Positions 36,801 through 47,700 of a stretch of 64,000 nucleotides of DNA are shown here, one piece after another. This stretch comes from Xiphophorus maculatus (lineage: Eukaryota; Chordata; Actinopteri; Cyprinodontiformes; Poeciliidae). The stretch covers positions 10,020,996 to 10,084,995 of the forward strand of contig NC_036457.1 in assembly GCF_002775205.1 (NCBI RefSeq), read 5' to 3'. The first letter of the stretch is position 1, and every line of letters starts with the position of its first letter. Below the pieces are notes generated by a model. It saw only the letters and a program-made list of their open reading frames with translations, made no database searches and was not told the origin of the DNA. Made by a program: the position numbers and the translations under genes.

Positions 36801-39186
36801 AGTATTATTGTTAATTTTTTCATTTAACCTTCAGTCTGCCATGGACTTGTTTAATTTTTCTGTAAATGTTAGACTGTATTCAGCGCTTATAGGTAGAGCT
36901 AAAGCAAACAATTTCCTGCTAATGTGGTAATATGTAAATATGCACCAATCAGTCCTCTAAAGATCAGATACAAATGGGTACAATTTCCAGAAATCTGAAG
37001 ATAATTCAACTAGTTATTTGCAAGTATAGACATCATGGAAATATTTGTAATATTCTTCTTCAATATTCACAATAATTTTTATTTTTTGCTAAAAATTTTG
37101 AAAACCACGTATCAGTTTCCTGACATTACAAAATTATAGACTGTCTTTTGTGGTTTTATCGCAACCAAATATGAAGAAGTTATAAAGATAGACATATTTT
37201 TTGCAAGGCATTGTTCAAATGGTTGAGCCATAATTTTATTTTTGATTGTGGTTTTTGTTTCGATACCGCAGTTAGAAATTTGAAGATGACCAATAACTTT
37301 CTGCAATATTAAATGAGAAAAACACAATATTTTTCTGTAATTTTATCATTTAGCTCCTAGACCTGCTGTAGATCTGTGGGCAACATTTTAACTAAGTGCC
37401 TGGCTATTAATATCTGTACATTTTAACTTGTCGGACCGATACCGAAAAAAACAACTCAAGCTGGCCGATACCGTTGTTGATACCGATTAGTAGCATCCCT
37501 AATACACAGTTTATGGTATGTGTTATTTCAAGACTAGCCCACTCTTTTATTATTTTTGACCTTTGGTATTTTTTCTTTGTACTTAAGTTTAACAAATTAA
37601 AAGCAAAAATCTGATATAATATGATATAATCTGAAAACATAAACCACAGCGTCAAATGGTATCAAGATTCTGTATTTTCTTCAGTTTTTATTTTTAAAGC
37701 TTTAAATGCTTTTGTTTAATCAAGTTTAAATATACCTGAGGGAACATTCATAATGAGTAAAAGTAGAGCAGTAGTTTTTAGCTTCTTAGTGTGTGTTGCT
37801 GTGGAAATTCACAAGTTTTCAGATGGATGGTACCTTATGGTTTTCTGGATTGAAAGTTTGCAGCAGATTTCTGATCATTTTGAAGACTCAACACCGATGA
37901 GTTATCTGGTGCTGTCTGTCTCCAGACTTTTTTATTTGTGCTGTTGGGGAGAAAGTGTCAGTGGAAGGAGAGTGACCCTTCCCATAGGCTGTTTTCATAC
38001 TTCTCTTGAAGGGGGTAGAACCAGCTCTGCCTTGGAATGTGTGTCGACACCCATAACCCTGATCATGTGATGGCCTGGAGCCCTCTGGGTCCTTTGGTGA
38101 CCTTTAGGGTCAGCAAAACTCATCTCATTGGTCAGCAGAATGCAGGCACCTCTGAAATGCCTCTTAAGGCTGACTTTGAGTGATTGGTGCTTCATCAAAG
38201 TAAATTCAGTTGAATTTCTAAAGCTTGTTTATGGTCAAAGCTGTATAGATTACATTTTTAATCATACATTTTTCTTTTAATTAAACTTCTTGGTAAATGT
38301 TTTGTGTCAAAGCTAATGATAATCTCTCTTTCACCAGAAGGAACTTATTAATCTTAATTGTAGGTTGATTACTAGCATCAAGCATCAAGGTTTTAAAAAT
38401 TTTTGTTAATCATCTTAGCGAGAGTCCAAAGAATGCACTCCTTTTCCTACTTGTTGCTGTGCACTGCATATCAGCTGGCCGAAAGACAGCCAGCCTATAA
38501 ACACATTAAGCAATGTAAACTACAAATCAGTTTAGCATAGTTTTTCAATGTTGTTATGCATCAAATAATACATCTATTTAACATTGTCATTTTATCTTTA
38601 ATAATGTATGTGATATGTTATAGGTAGAAGTAACTGATTCATTTTGTTTTTAAATAAAGCAAATGTTCCCTAAACGATTAGATAATTTTATACTTTGTAA
38701 TTTTCCATTTTGTATGTAAATATGGTGATATTTTGGTATTTTACTGAAGTTCATCATACTGTGACAATCTTTGACTGACCCATGCTTGATCTCAACTATT
38801 TGTTTGGTTTATATGACAATTTTATTCTCACGATTATCAATAGAAGTCAGTTAAGAACTTGTGTACATAAAATTTATGGTACTATAAAACAGTCAGGTTG
38901 TTGGTTATAGATATCTGGAATTCACAATTAAATGAACTAATTCAAACAGAGGTGTTTTGTTTGACTAAACCCCTTTTGTTCCTCACTGTTTACTTCTGTT
39001 TGATACAGAGTAGATATATAGCCTCCATTATCTCTAAGTGATTCTTTACAGCTGTTCTGCGTTAGCCTTTGTGAGGTTGTTAGATCATCACTGACAGCTT
39101 GATTCTTTGTGGTCACAACAACCTCTCGTCTGCTGCTTGACGGGAAACTTATGGCTTCTTGTGTGTGTTTGTGTGTCTTTGTGCAG
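36801..39186 (+). other. Probable ZBTB2 first intron
   Basis: AT-rich sequence with no supportable exon. At 37433-37501 there is one end of a hAT-like element (GGCCGATACCG...AGCATCCCTAA), the same type of end as the MITE inside the next ZBTB2 intron. Short open frames at 37753-38070 and elsewhere have no family resemblance. Confidence 0.45.
37433..37501. mobile_element. Solo end of a hAT-like MITE
   Basis: CGGACCGATACCG, GGCCGATACCGTTGTTGATA and TAGCATCCCTAA match the complementary form of a common fish repeat end (TTAGGGATGC...GATATCGGCC). Only one end could be recognised. Confidence 0.45.
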
Positions 39187-39194
39187 GTTGAAGA

Positions 39195-41548
39195 ATGGAG
39201 TTGGCCAACCATGGTCTTATCCTGCTGCAACAGCTTAACGCTCAGAGGGAATTTGGCTTCCTGTGCGACTGCACTGTGGCTATTGGAGACGTCTTCTTCA
39301 AAGCCCACAAAGCGGTCCTCGCTGCCTTCTCCAACTACTTCAGAATGCTCTTTATTCACCAGGACAGGTAGGAATAAATGGGTCCTTCTCTGTGTATATA
39401 AAGATAGAAAACAGAAGTTGATGCACCCTGGCCTGAGTCAGCTGTTTGTAAAACCACCTGTTCCGCAATTACAGCTGGAGTGTTTTTTTTACATATGCTT
39501 TCAGTGACTTATAATTTGACTTGTGAAGCAATTGGTTGCATTTATTTTTTAGGGATGCCAGGCTAAAAGGACCTGAATACACACCACACTTTTTTATCCC
39601 AAAATTCTGCTAAAACGACTTAAATTTTTTGGTTGAGTTAGGACAATATATGGAAAACGGCAAGATTTAATTTAAAATAGGGATGCACGATATATTGGCA
39701 CTAACATCGTCGATATTAGTAATTTTTCAGTCTAATAAATAAAATTGGGCCAATATTAATAATCAATATTTATTTCCATCTTGTTGCCAATTGCTTCTGG
39801 AGGAAGAAGGGAGCATATTAGTCATGAGGTAGTGATGCAGAGCAGGATTAATTAATCGAAACAGAGGAGCAGTGCTGGAGTCAAAAGGCGTCTGTGTGCC
39901 GCTACCAGTCTTGGTCAGGATTCTCTTGCAAAAGACATTTTTAATCTCCATGGGATTTTCCAGGTGAAATAAAGGTTAGATGAAAGGAAATAACAAAGGG
40001 ACATGAAGTAAGTATAATAATGGTTACTGGCAACAACGACAATAGTAATAAAATATATCGGCCCAGATTTTTAAGCCTGCGCAACCCTAAATTAAAAGCC
40101 TTTAATCTTTTCCCACTATTCACTGTAATGTGTTTGGTTCCAGTGACTGCGTGCGTCTGAAGGCCTCTGACATCCAGCCAGATATCTTCAGCTATCTCCT
40201 CAACCTGATGTACACAGGCAAGCTCGCCCCCCAGTTGATAGACCCGGCGCGTCTCGAGCAGGGAGTCAGATTCCTTCACGCGTATCCGCTCCTGCAGGAG
40301 GCCAGCCAGTCGGTGTATTCCCACCCCGATCAGAGCATCAACCTCTCCACCTCGCTCTACGGCATCCAAATATCCGACCAGCAGGTGGCGCTGTCAGCCA
40401 GCGTACCAGCTCGTCGACAGCTCTCCTCACCCTTTGACTTGGAGCAGCTGAACTCAGAGGGGAAAGTGTCCTCAGCCGCCACAGCGTCGTTCACAAACGC
40501 CCTATTGTCCAAGCAAGCTGCATCGCCCCCTGATATGGAGGCCTCAACCAGCAGCATGAAGGCATCTGGTGAGGAGGGGGCAATGGACGTACTGAGCGCA
40601 GATGGTTCCTCCGCCACTGCGATCCTCCATGTAAAGCCGAGCATAATGAAGAGAAGTTCCTCCTTCAGGAAGTATTACTCGTGCCACCTCTGCAAGAGCA
40701 GATTCACCCAGAGAAGTCTGCTGAGAGAACATCTCCTGCAGCATACACAGGCTCTTCAGCAGGCAGCCGTGGAGCCCAGCAAGGCGCCGCCGTCGCCTGC
40801 TGTGATCAGAGAGAACAGCCTGTTGGCAGAGGGGCTTTCTAAAGGAAACAAGGCCGGCTCGAGCGCCTCAGCCACAGCTGTGGAGATCATCAGCGACAGC
40901 GAACAAACTCCTGTTTCAGGCACCAACTCTGACTCTCCCCAAGCAGAGGTGTCCACCTCCACGTGGGGGGTGGGAGGGTTAAGCTCTCAGGCAGACACCC
41001 CGCCTCCATCGGACATCGCGGACATCGACAACCTGGAGAATGCTGAACTGGACCGCGAAGTGAAGCGCAGGAAGTACGAGTGCTCCACGTGCGGACGCAA
41101 GTTCATTCAGAAGAGCCACTGGCGCGAGCACATGTACATCCACACGGGGAAGCCCTTCAAATGCAGCGCGTGTGGGAAAAGCTTTTGCCGTGCCAACCAA
41201 GCTGCCCGTCACGTCTGCCTGAACCAGGGGGCTGACACCTACACCATGGTGGACCGGCAGAGCATGGAGCTCTGCGCTGCAGGGGAAGACAGCAACCAGA
41301 TGGAGGCCATGTTCTTGGGCTCCTCGAAGCCTTACAAATGCAACATTTGCGCGACGACCTTTTCCAGCCCTGCTGAGGTGATCAAACACCTGTGCTTCTC
41401 CCAAGGGGGATTGGCAGGACTGTCGGGAAGCATAGGTGCAGGCATGCTGCTGCAGCAAGAAGATGTCTCCAAAGATGAAGGCTCTGATTTGTCCAACTCT
41501 GGCACCCCACCAGAACCGATAAAGACTGAGGAGATTCTCGTAGAATAG
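39195..41548 (+). CDS. ZBTB2: Zinc finger and BTB domain-containing protein 2
   Basis: ZBTB2 is a nuclear BTB/POZ zinc-finger transcription factor. Coding exons 39195-39367 and 40144-41548 join in phase 2 (HQD S DCVRLK) to give 525 aa; human ZBTB2 is 514 aa. The BTB domain covers about residues 20-120: [60 protein letters not shown]. Four C2H2-type fingers follow at about 236-258 (CHLCKSRF), 369-391 ([17 protein letters not shown]), 396-419 ([17 protein letters not shown]) and 455-478 (CNICATTF). The block [13 protein letters not shown] just before finger 2 and VKRRKYEC are conserved ZBTB2 signatures. The linker between the BTB domain and finger 1 is diverged and Ser-rich. The start ATG follows an acceptor at 39184-39186. 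The intron contains a MITE. Confidence 0.97.
39678..40090. mobile_element. hAT-like MITE inside the ZBTB2 intron
   Basis: The left end TAGGGATGCACGATATATTG and the right end, complementary to TTAGGGTTGCGCAG...GGCCGATATA, are imperfect inverted repeats. The flanks (ATTTAAAA / ATTAAAAG) resemble a worn 8-bp duplication. About 413 bp, no coding capacity. It ends about 50 bp before the acceptor of the ZBTB2 zinc-finger exon. Classification is inferred. Confidence 0.65.
40378..40391 (+). promoter_or_regulatory. CTCF-like motif, forward, inside ZBTB2 coding exon
   Basis: CCAGCAGGTGGCGC matches 14 of 14 positions of CCASYAGRKGGCRS. It overlaps the codons for DQQVAL. Function is inferred; the codons also constrain the sequence. 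Confidence 0.4.
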
Positions 41549-42680
41549 CAACCAAACAGTTTTTGTCTGTTTTAACATGTTTGCCATCTAAATTATGGTT
41601 AAAATAGGTAAGCTAAAGAAAAATTTGTCAGGGTATGTTTGCTAGATATTCTTAACCTTTATTTCATGATAAAGTGCTTTAAATGTGTAGACCCTAAGAG
41701 TGCTAATTATAAAGATTTCTCTCTATACAATCATAAAAATTACACACACATTTCACTGAAGGCTTTGGGTTAACCAACAATAAAACACTGATTTGTTATG
41801 CTGTAATAAACTCTTTGCGTGCAGCTGTTTGCGCTTTTTAACATAGGAAGAGAAAGCTGAGGCCGTCTAGAGTTGTTAGACATCAAGAGTTGCAAAACGC
41901 TGATAATTCCTCTGCAACTGCAGGGAATTTCCACATGGGCAGAAAACTAGACATAAACTGGCAGCTGCAAGCACAGACAGTCTGTGCTGACTTTATTTGA
42001 ACCGACTCTGTGTCCGTCTTCCATCCTCTGATGTTGGCTGAACAGAATAAATATGTTTATGTAACGTAACGACCATTCACCGCATCTTCTCCAGCACCTG
42101 GCTATGTGTGTGCCTCTGTGCTTAGTGGTGTTTTAGTAGGATTACCGTCTTTTTATTCCTTGTCACACCAGACAGAGAAACAGGCTCGCATTGTCTAAAT
42201 TTATGTCACTTTCTTTGTTTTCCTCACATTTGCCAGCCCTGTTATGTATTATATAACTCTTTGGTTACTAACACTGTAGCAACATGTTCCATCCAGACCC
42301 TCAATCTGAGGCTGTAGAATATTGTAAATCATGTGTGTTTTCATATAATTCATTTGAATCTATTTCTGGATCCCTTTTAAAGTTTATTTGATGTTTTTCA
42401 AATTTTATACACAGCGCTATATTCATAAAATGACAATATATTTCAAAGATGTAAGATTATTAGTGGTCTGATCGCTTCCAAAATCTTAACATGTGAAGGA
42501 TATGAATAGACTTGTGTTGAATTGTTAAGAAGGTTTTTCAAAGTCTTGCCAAATGTGTGCTAAAGGATATTTGTTGTGTTAAAAGGGAAATAGTTTCTTC
42601 TATATTTTAACATTGTTTTGTTGTATTTGTATGTTTTTAGTTTCTGCCCATACGAGAATAAAGAAGTGATAGAAGGTTGC
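41549..42680 (+). other. ZBTB2: ZBTB2 3' UTR
   Basis: AT-rich sequence after the stop at 41546-41548. Candidate AATAAA words are at 41780, 42046 and 42657-42662; the last is followed by a TTGTAG-rich stretch. The true end is unknown. Confidence 0.45.
42657..42662 (+). terminator. ZBTB2: Candidate ZBTB2 poly(A) signal AATAAA
   Basis: AATAAA lies about 1.1 kb downstream of the ZBTB2 stop codon. It is one of several candidates. Confidence 0.35.
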
Positions 42681-42689
42681 AACGTTTAG

Positions 42690-45600
42690 AAAAACATTGT
42701 AGAGGCCTGATTATTTCAGCTATCTGGACTGGAAGTCATATCTCAAAACACAAGATGGTTTACACATGTTTTGTTGGAATATAAAATGTGTTTTATTGAT
42801 CTTCCATATCAGTTCTTGTGCTACTGATGACTAGAATTAGAGGTTTTTATACATATTGAATAAATGAGAAGCTCACATTAATATATTGTGTATAATCTTT
42901 AACATTATTCCATATGTATGCAGATAATCTAAAGCTGCCAAAGAATTTATTGTTCCCTCTCACTTGAAATATTGTACTTTTTTTCCCCTTTATATTATAA
43001 ATTTCTGCAAAATTTGATCTTTACTCCAGTAGCTAGACTGACTTTGAGCTTCCCATTCATTCATTTTATAATGTTTCATATTAAAATAATTAATTCTCTC
43101 TCTATAGATATTGAAATTTCTTTTTTTTTTTTTTAAAAAAAGCTATTTTTCTTCTCTTTGGTTCAACAACTCTCATAGTGATACTGGTGAAATGTATGTG
43201 TAAGCTAAAGCACACAAAGACATGTTTGATTAACAGGAAATGATTTTAAATGTCCTGCTTGAATAATGTTTAATTATAATACTTAATGTGGTCATTCTTG
43301 TTGTAATAGCTTTTACAATTTCTTTATCCCCTATTCTAATGCTAGAAATTTAAAGTTGCAGAATTGAAATTTGATCCTGTTCACGCAGTCTGTAGCTAGA
43401 TGGCGCTGTTTTCTTTTACTACCTGCTCAGGTTGAAAGAGAAGGAAACTGTCAAATCTGAACAGTGATTGTTCACTGTTTCTATGTTACCATGAATCCGA
43501 GTACTTTTTCCTTCACTTGCGAGCTGTCAGTGATTTTTCTCATTTTTAAACTGATCAAATTTCAATGCTACTGTCCCTTGATTTTCCAAACAAATGATCC
43601 ACTGAAATATGCACACGTCATTGGAAATTCTCTATGTTCAATTTCAAAAATTAATGTCTGTGCTCAATCTTTTTCTAAACAGCCAAACATCTCAGGAAGT
43701 TGAGAAGTTTGACTTCACTGTCGAGCTGTTGGTCATTAAATAAATAGTTTGAGACTATTGTAAAGAGTATGCAATGTAAACCTCTTCCTGGTGCCCATTT
43801 GACATCTACTGTGACGATTCTGTGTTCTCAGGAATGTAATTTTATCTGTTTTAAACTTTTTTTGGCCATGAAGAAAGAATAAAAACACGTCTTTACATAA
43901 TAAGGGATTTTGTGTCGTGATTACCAACTTGCCAGTTGAGCTGCAAATAAGTAATTGTTTTAAAAATGTTCGTCTAATTCAAGAAGCAATAGAGAATCCA
44001 GACACATTTTCTCTAACTTTATTGAATGAAATATAGACAAGTTTCTGAATCCTCACTATTAACAGCTTGGAAAATATAAAAGACAACTATGACCATGCTA
44101 CATGAAACTTTTGCTAAATGGCTGCAGGTTATTTGTTAATATTAATATTACAACAATATTATTTAGGTACATACAGGAGGTATACAATTTGTACAAATGT
44201 TATAAGGTTCACAGTTATTGTGGGATACAAACAGAACGGAGGACTTAAGATGGGTAGGGTAGCCTCTAGATGCTAATCCTTTGCAACAAATGCAAGTCTT
44301 TAGTTTTCTAGCTTTCTCTAATTATTTTTTCTTATTATTACATAAAGCAAATATGGATCTTTTACACACAAGATTGGCGCCTAAACTGTGGCACAAATGT
44401 CCACATTTTTTAACTTAAAGCTGAAAGAAATGCCAGCTTTTAGCACTGCTAGCTTATATAAGCCACTAAATTAAATTTCACTGATTAGAAAAGCAGCTCT
44501 ACATGACTGACCTGGTGCTATTCTTCAAAAGTTAATCAGAAATATGCCGCTTTGGTGGTAAAGTCTAGTTGCTGGACTATTCTTGAAGCATCCTTTTACA
44601 ACAGAGATACAATGCCTGACACAAAGTAGCTGGGTGGATACTTTGGGAAGGTAATTGGATGCAACTGGTGTCCTAGTCCTATGATCGATGGAGAGACCAT
44701 GGCTCCCTGATTAATCCTAACTGAATTTGGCTTTTAGATTGACAGAAAAAAAATAGCTTCTGTATTTATTTCTGGTACCATGAAATTTGTGCCTTTCTAA
44801 ATCATCCCTCGCTCTGTTTGTGTCCTCCCTGGTGCCAGTATTAATGAACCTGAGCTATAGCGCTTGGTGAAGAACACAACGTTGTGCAGAACTAGCTCAC
44901 CTTCAACGTGACCCCAAGAAACCAGGGATTAAAGGGTGTAAAGGGTTTTTTTTCCATAAGAAAATGGTGAAAAACATATGAACTTTCTGTGTTTCTGCAC
45001 AGAAAGTGAAGAAGTAATTAATCAGGAAACATTAAACACCATACACATGAAATGATTTGTGTTTTGTCATAAATTCATGTCGAACCAGTGTTAAAAACTG
45101 GCATGTGTATTCTTTGTAACACAGCAAATACTTCTGCCACATTATAAGCTCATAGTATTTTATTATCACATTAAACAATGTGTGACAATGTCTTTTCACA
45201 GTATATCAGGCAGTGAATTTGTCTTATGTACATGAATCTCATGAAATATTAAGTGGGAATGCAGTGTGATAAATTCAAGCACGTGGTGCATTTTTAGTAG
45301 TTATTATTTTAATCTCTGCTCCTCTGCCTGTGGAATAACACTTGTACCATGACTGAGTTATATTTACCTACAAAGCCTTGAAATAATTTTCTTGTATGCA
45401 ACTACTTTTTTATGTATATCATTATTCAGCCGGATGCAATTTATAAGAAAGTTTAAGACGTGTCCGCATCAAGTTTAAAACAAAAAAAATACCTGTTGCA
45501 CGACAGCAACGTTTTGTTTATCCTTACGATAAACAAAACGAGACAAAATGAAAAGTAAAAATAAAACACATATGTTGTGAATGAATGAATGAATAATCAA

Positions 45601-46400
45601 GATATAAATACAATATACATGATAATAATCACCCATCTTTTCACCTTCTCACACCGCTGCTACTATGCACATAAAAATTCACACTCTTGCATACGAAACA
45701 CTTCCACTCTTGTCCACCAGGTTGCAGCGGGGGCAATGAGAAGTCACTGAAGGTACACAGGTGTGATAACAAGCCAAACAGGATGTTTCTGAGGGACTGG
45801 ACATGCATGAGTGTTAAGGTGAGTGAGGGTGCAGTGGGCCGTCATGGTGCTGTGACAGAGCTGCAAGGGAGAGTCAGAGGACAGGTGGGAGGAGAGAGGA
45901 GGAGCTGTTTCTCAGTCTCTCTGTGCAGGATGGGTTCAGTCATAGGTGACACCACAGAACATCCTCTCTCATTTTATCTTTCTCTCTCTCGCTTCCTGGT
46001 CCTGACAAGTGCGCCTCCCAGGCAACGGTGCTGCATCCTCACCTGTGGACAAGGCAAAAAATATGATTTTAGAACAAGAGACCACCTATGGGTTACCATA
46101 CAGTAACCCATAAGTGCAAATTTAAGTGACAGGTTGTACATTTTGTGGTGACATTCTTTTAAGTCCAAAGTCCAAAGCAGACTTCTACCATTTATAACCA
46201 ACTCTGCTTCCAAAAACATTAAAGCAATTTGTGCAGACAACAATTAATGGACCTCTAAAGCATAATTTTCTTTTCATTTCCAGTAGGCAGCTCTGTACAC
46301 CAAGAACTAATGTTCTTTGTTTTTCCTTTTTACACAGGAAATCGAACAAGACACATTTATTTGAAACAGGAGTTAGTGTGCAAGCAATGATCTTCCTGTG
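42690..46400. other. Spacer between convergent ZBTB2 and AKAP12, partly AKAP12 3' UTR
   Basis: No protein-coding gene is supported. The region holds a CTCF-like motif at 43393-43406, a T16-A7 run near 43120-43141, a (GAAT)n run at about 45569-45592 and, on the minus strand, several AATAAA words (for example 44018-44023 and 46365-46370) that could end AKAP12. Open frames at 45687-46106 and 46185-46475 have no family resemblance. Confidence 0.4.
43393..43406 (+). promoter_or_regulatory. CTCF-like motif, forward (weaker)
   Basis: TAGCTAGATGGCGC fits the 3' eleven positions of CCASYAGRKGGCRS but not the first three. It lies between the two convergent genes ZBTB2 and AKAP12. Confidence 0.3.
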
Positions 46401-46999
46401 TGAAACATACTGAAAATGAAATGTAAAGCAGTTTTGGTCAGAGTTACTGTTGGAAAAAGGGAAAATGATGTACAAAAACTATGTTTTTAAGTCATTTTAT
46501 ACATTTTGACACTATATTTCTACTAGGTAGTTATGCTTAGCACAAATGTTTTTCATGTTCTGCTCTCAGTATGTGTTTCAAACAGGAAGATCATTTGTGC
46601 TGAACTGCGTCCTTGCTACTTTTTCATGCAAATAATGACCTGCAGACATGATAAAAGTACATTGATCTGGTTTCCCATAAACCACTATAACGTTTTAGAG
46701 TTTGGAGTTGTTTTAAGATCTCTGAAGCTGTCTTGGTCTGCAGTCCTCTTCAAGTAGCTTCAGCTAACCTGGATTTATACTAAATGAAACGTTCACTGCA
46801 GATAAAATGAATTCAGGATATGACATAAAATAACACACAATATTAAAACTGAAAAATGACAACAAATACTTTATATTTGTATACACTGCAAAAGAGTCAC
46901 TACTCCCCTTACAATTTTTTTAATTAAGTTTTTGATCCAGTTCATTTTTAATAGTAGAAGTCCACAACAATGTTGTCTTGTGGTACTATAAACTCCTAC

Positions 47000-47432
47000 T
47001 CTCGTTTACAGTGTTTTCTTTTAGGCAAAAAATATGTGTGCTTTTTAAATGCTTCACTGGAGCCCACATTTTTCCTGTTTTCCTTTTTCCTCTTAGTATA
47101 GGTGTTAGAAGTAAACCAGCATGACAGAATAATAAATATGAAGCAAACTATTCATTGGTCATGTCAGCTAACATCAGCTTAAAGTCTGCATCTGCTAACC
47201 TAGATATATAAGACTTGTAGATTAAGTCAAAACTGGGGAAAGATAAACAACTTCTGTTCTTTGAAGCTTTGTAATCAAACCTTACAAATGCTGACTTCGA
47301 CATGGTTTCTGGACTCCATACAGAGCCGGTGATAGAAGAAAAACAGGAGGAGAGAGCAGAGGAATCATAATCAGCCTTTCAGCACAAGTTCATCTGCCCC
47401 TCACACACACCGCTTCCCTTTAAGACCCGAGC
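47000..47432 (-). other. AKAP12: Candidate AKAP12 3' UTR exon
   Basis: The AKAP12 coding exon ends with a donor (GCAG|GTAAGA at 47696/47697) only four bases after the stop codon, so the 3' UTR must lie in a further exon. The best acceptor downstream is CCCGTCTTTGTAG ending at 47433, with the exon starting at 47432. The lower limit given is arbitrary because the poly(A) site is not known. Confidence 0.45.
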
Positions 47433-47700
47433 CTACAAAGACGGGGGTCAATGGCGGCATTCCTGCTTTGATATCAAAGGTACCCTGGTTACTCAAAGCC
47501 TGAACAAAAGCTTTTTCATCTAGTTGGTGTGCAAATCCCCTCCCTACTCTCTAATAAAAGTAGGACCCATTGATGTAAAAAAGAAAACACCATTTGATAA
47601 GCCAGCAAAAGAATCCCTGGTTTTTTTCCAACATTATTTAGTAAAAGGATTTGCTTTAAATAAAAAGATATGCTTTATGTTGTAATGTAGTCTTACCTGC

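Noticed and set aside
40979-41587. 202-codon minus-strand open frame opposite ZBTB2
   Set aside because: It is antisense to the zinc-finger exon, whose codon pattern leaves the reverse frame open. The sense strand is clearly the real gene.
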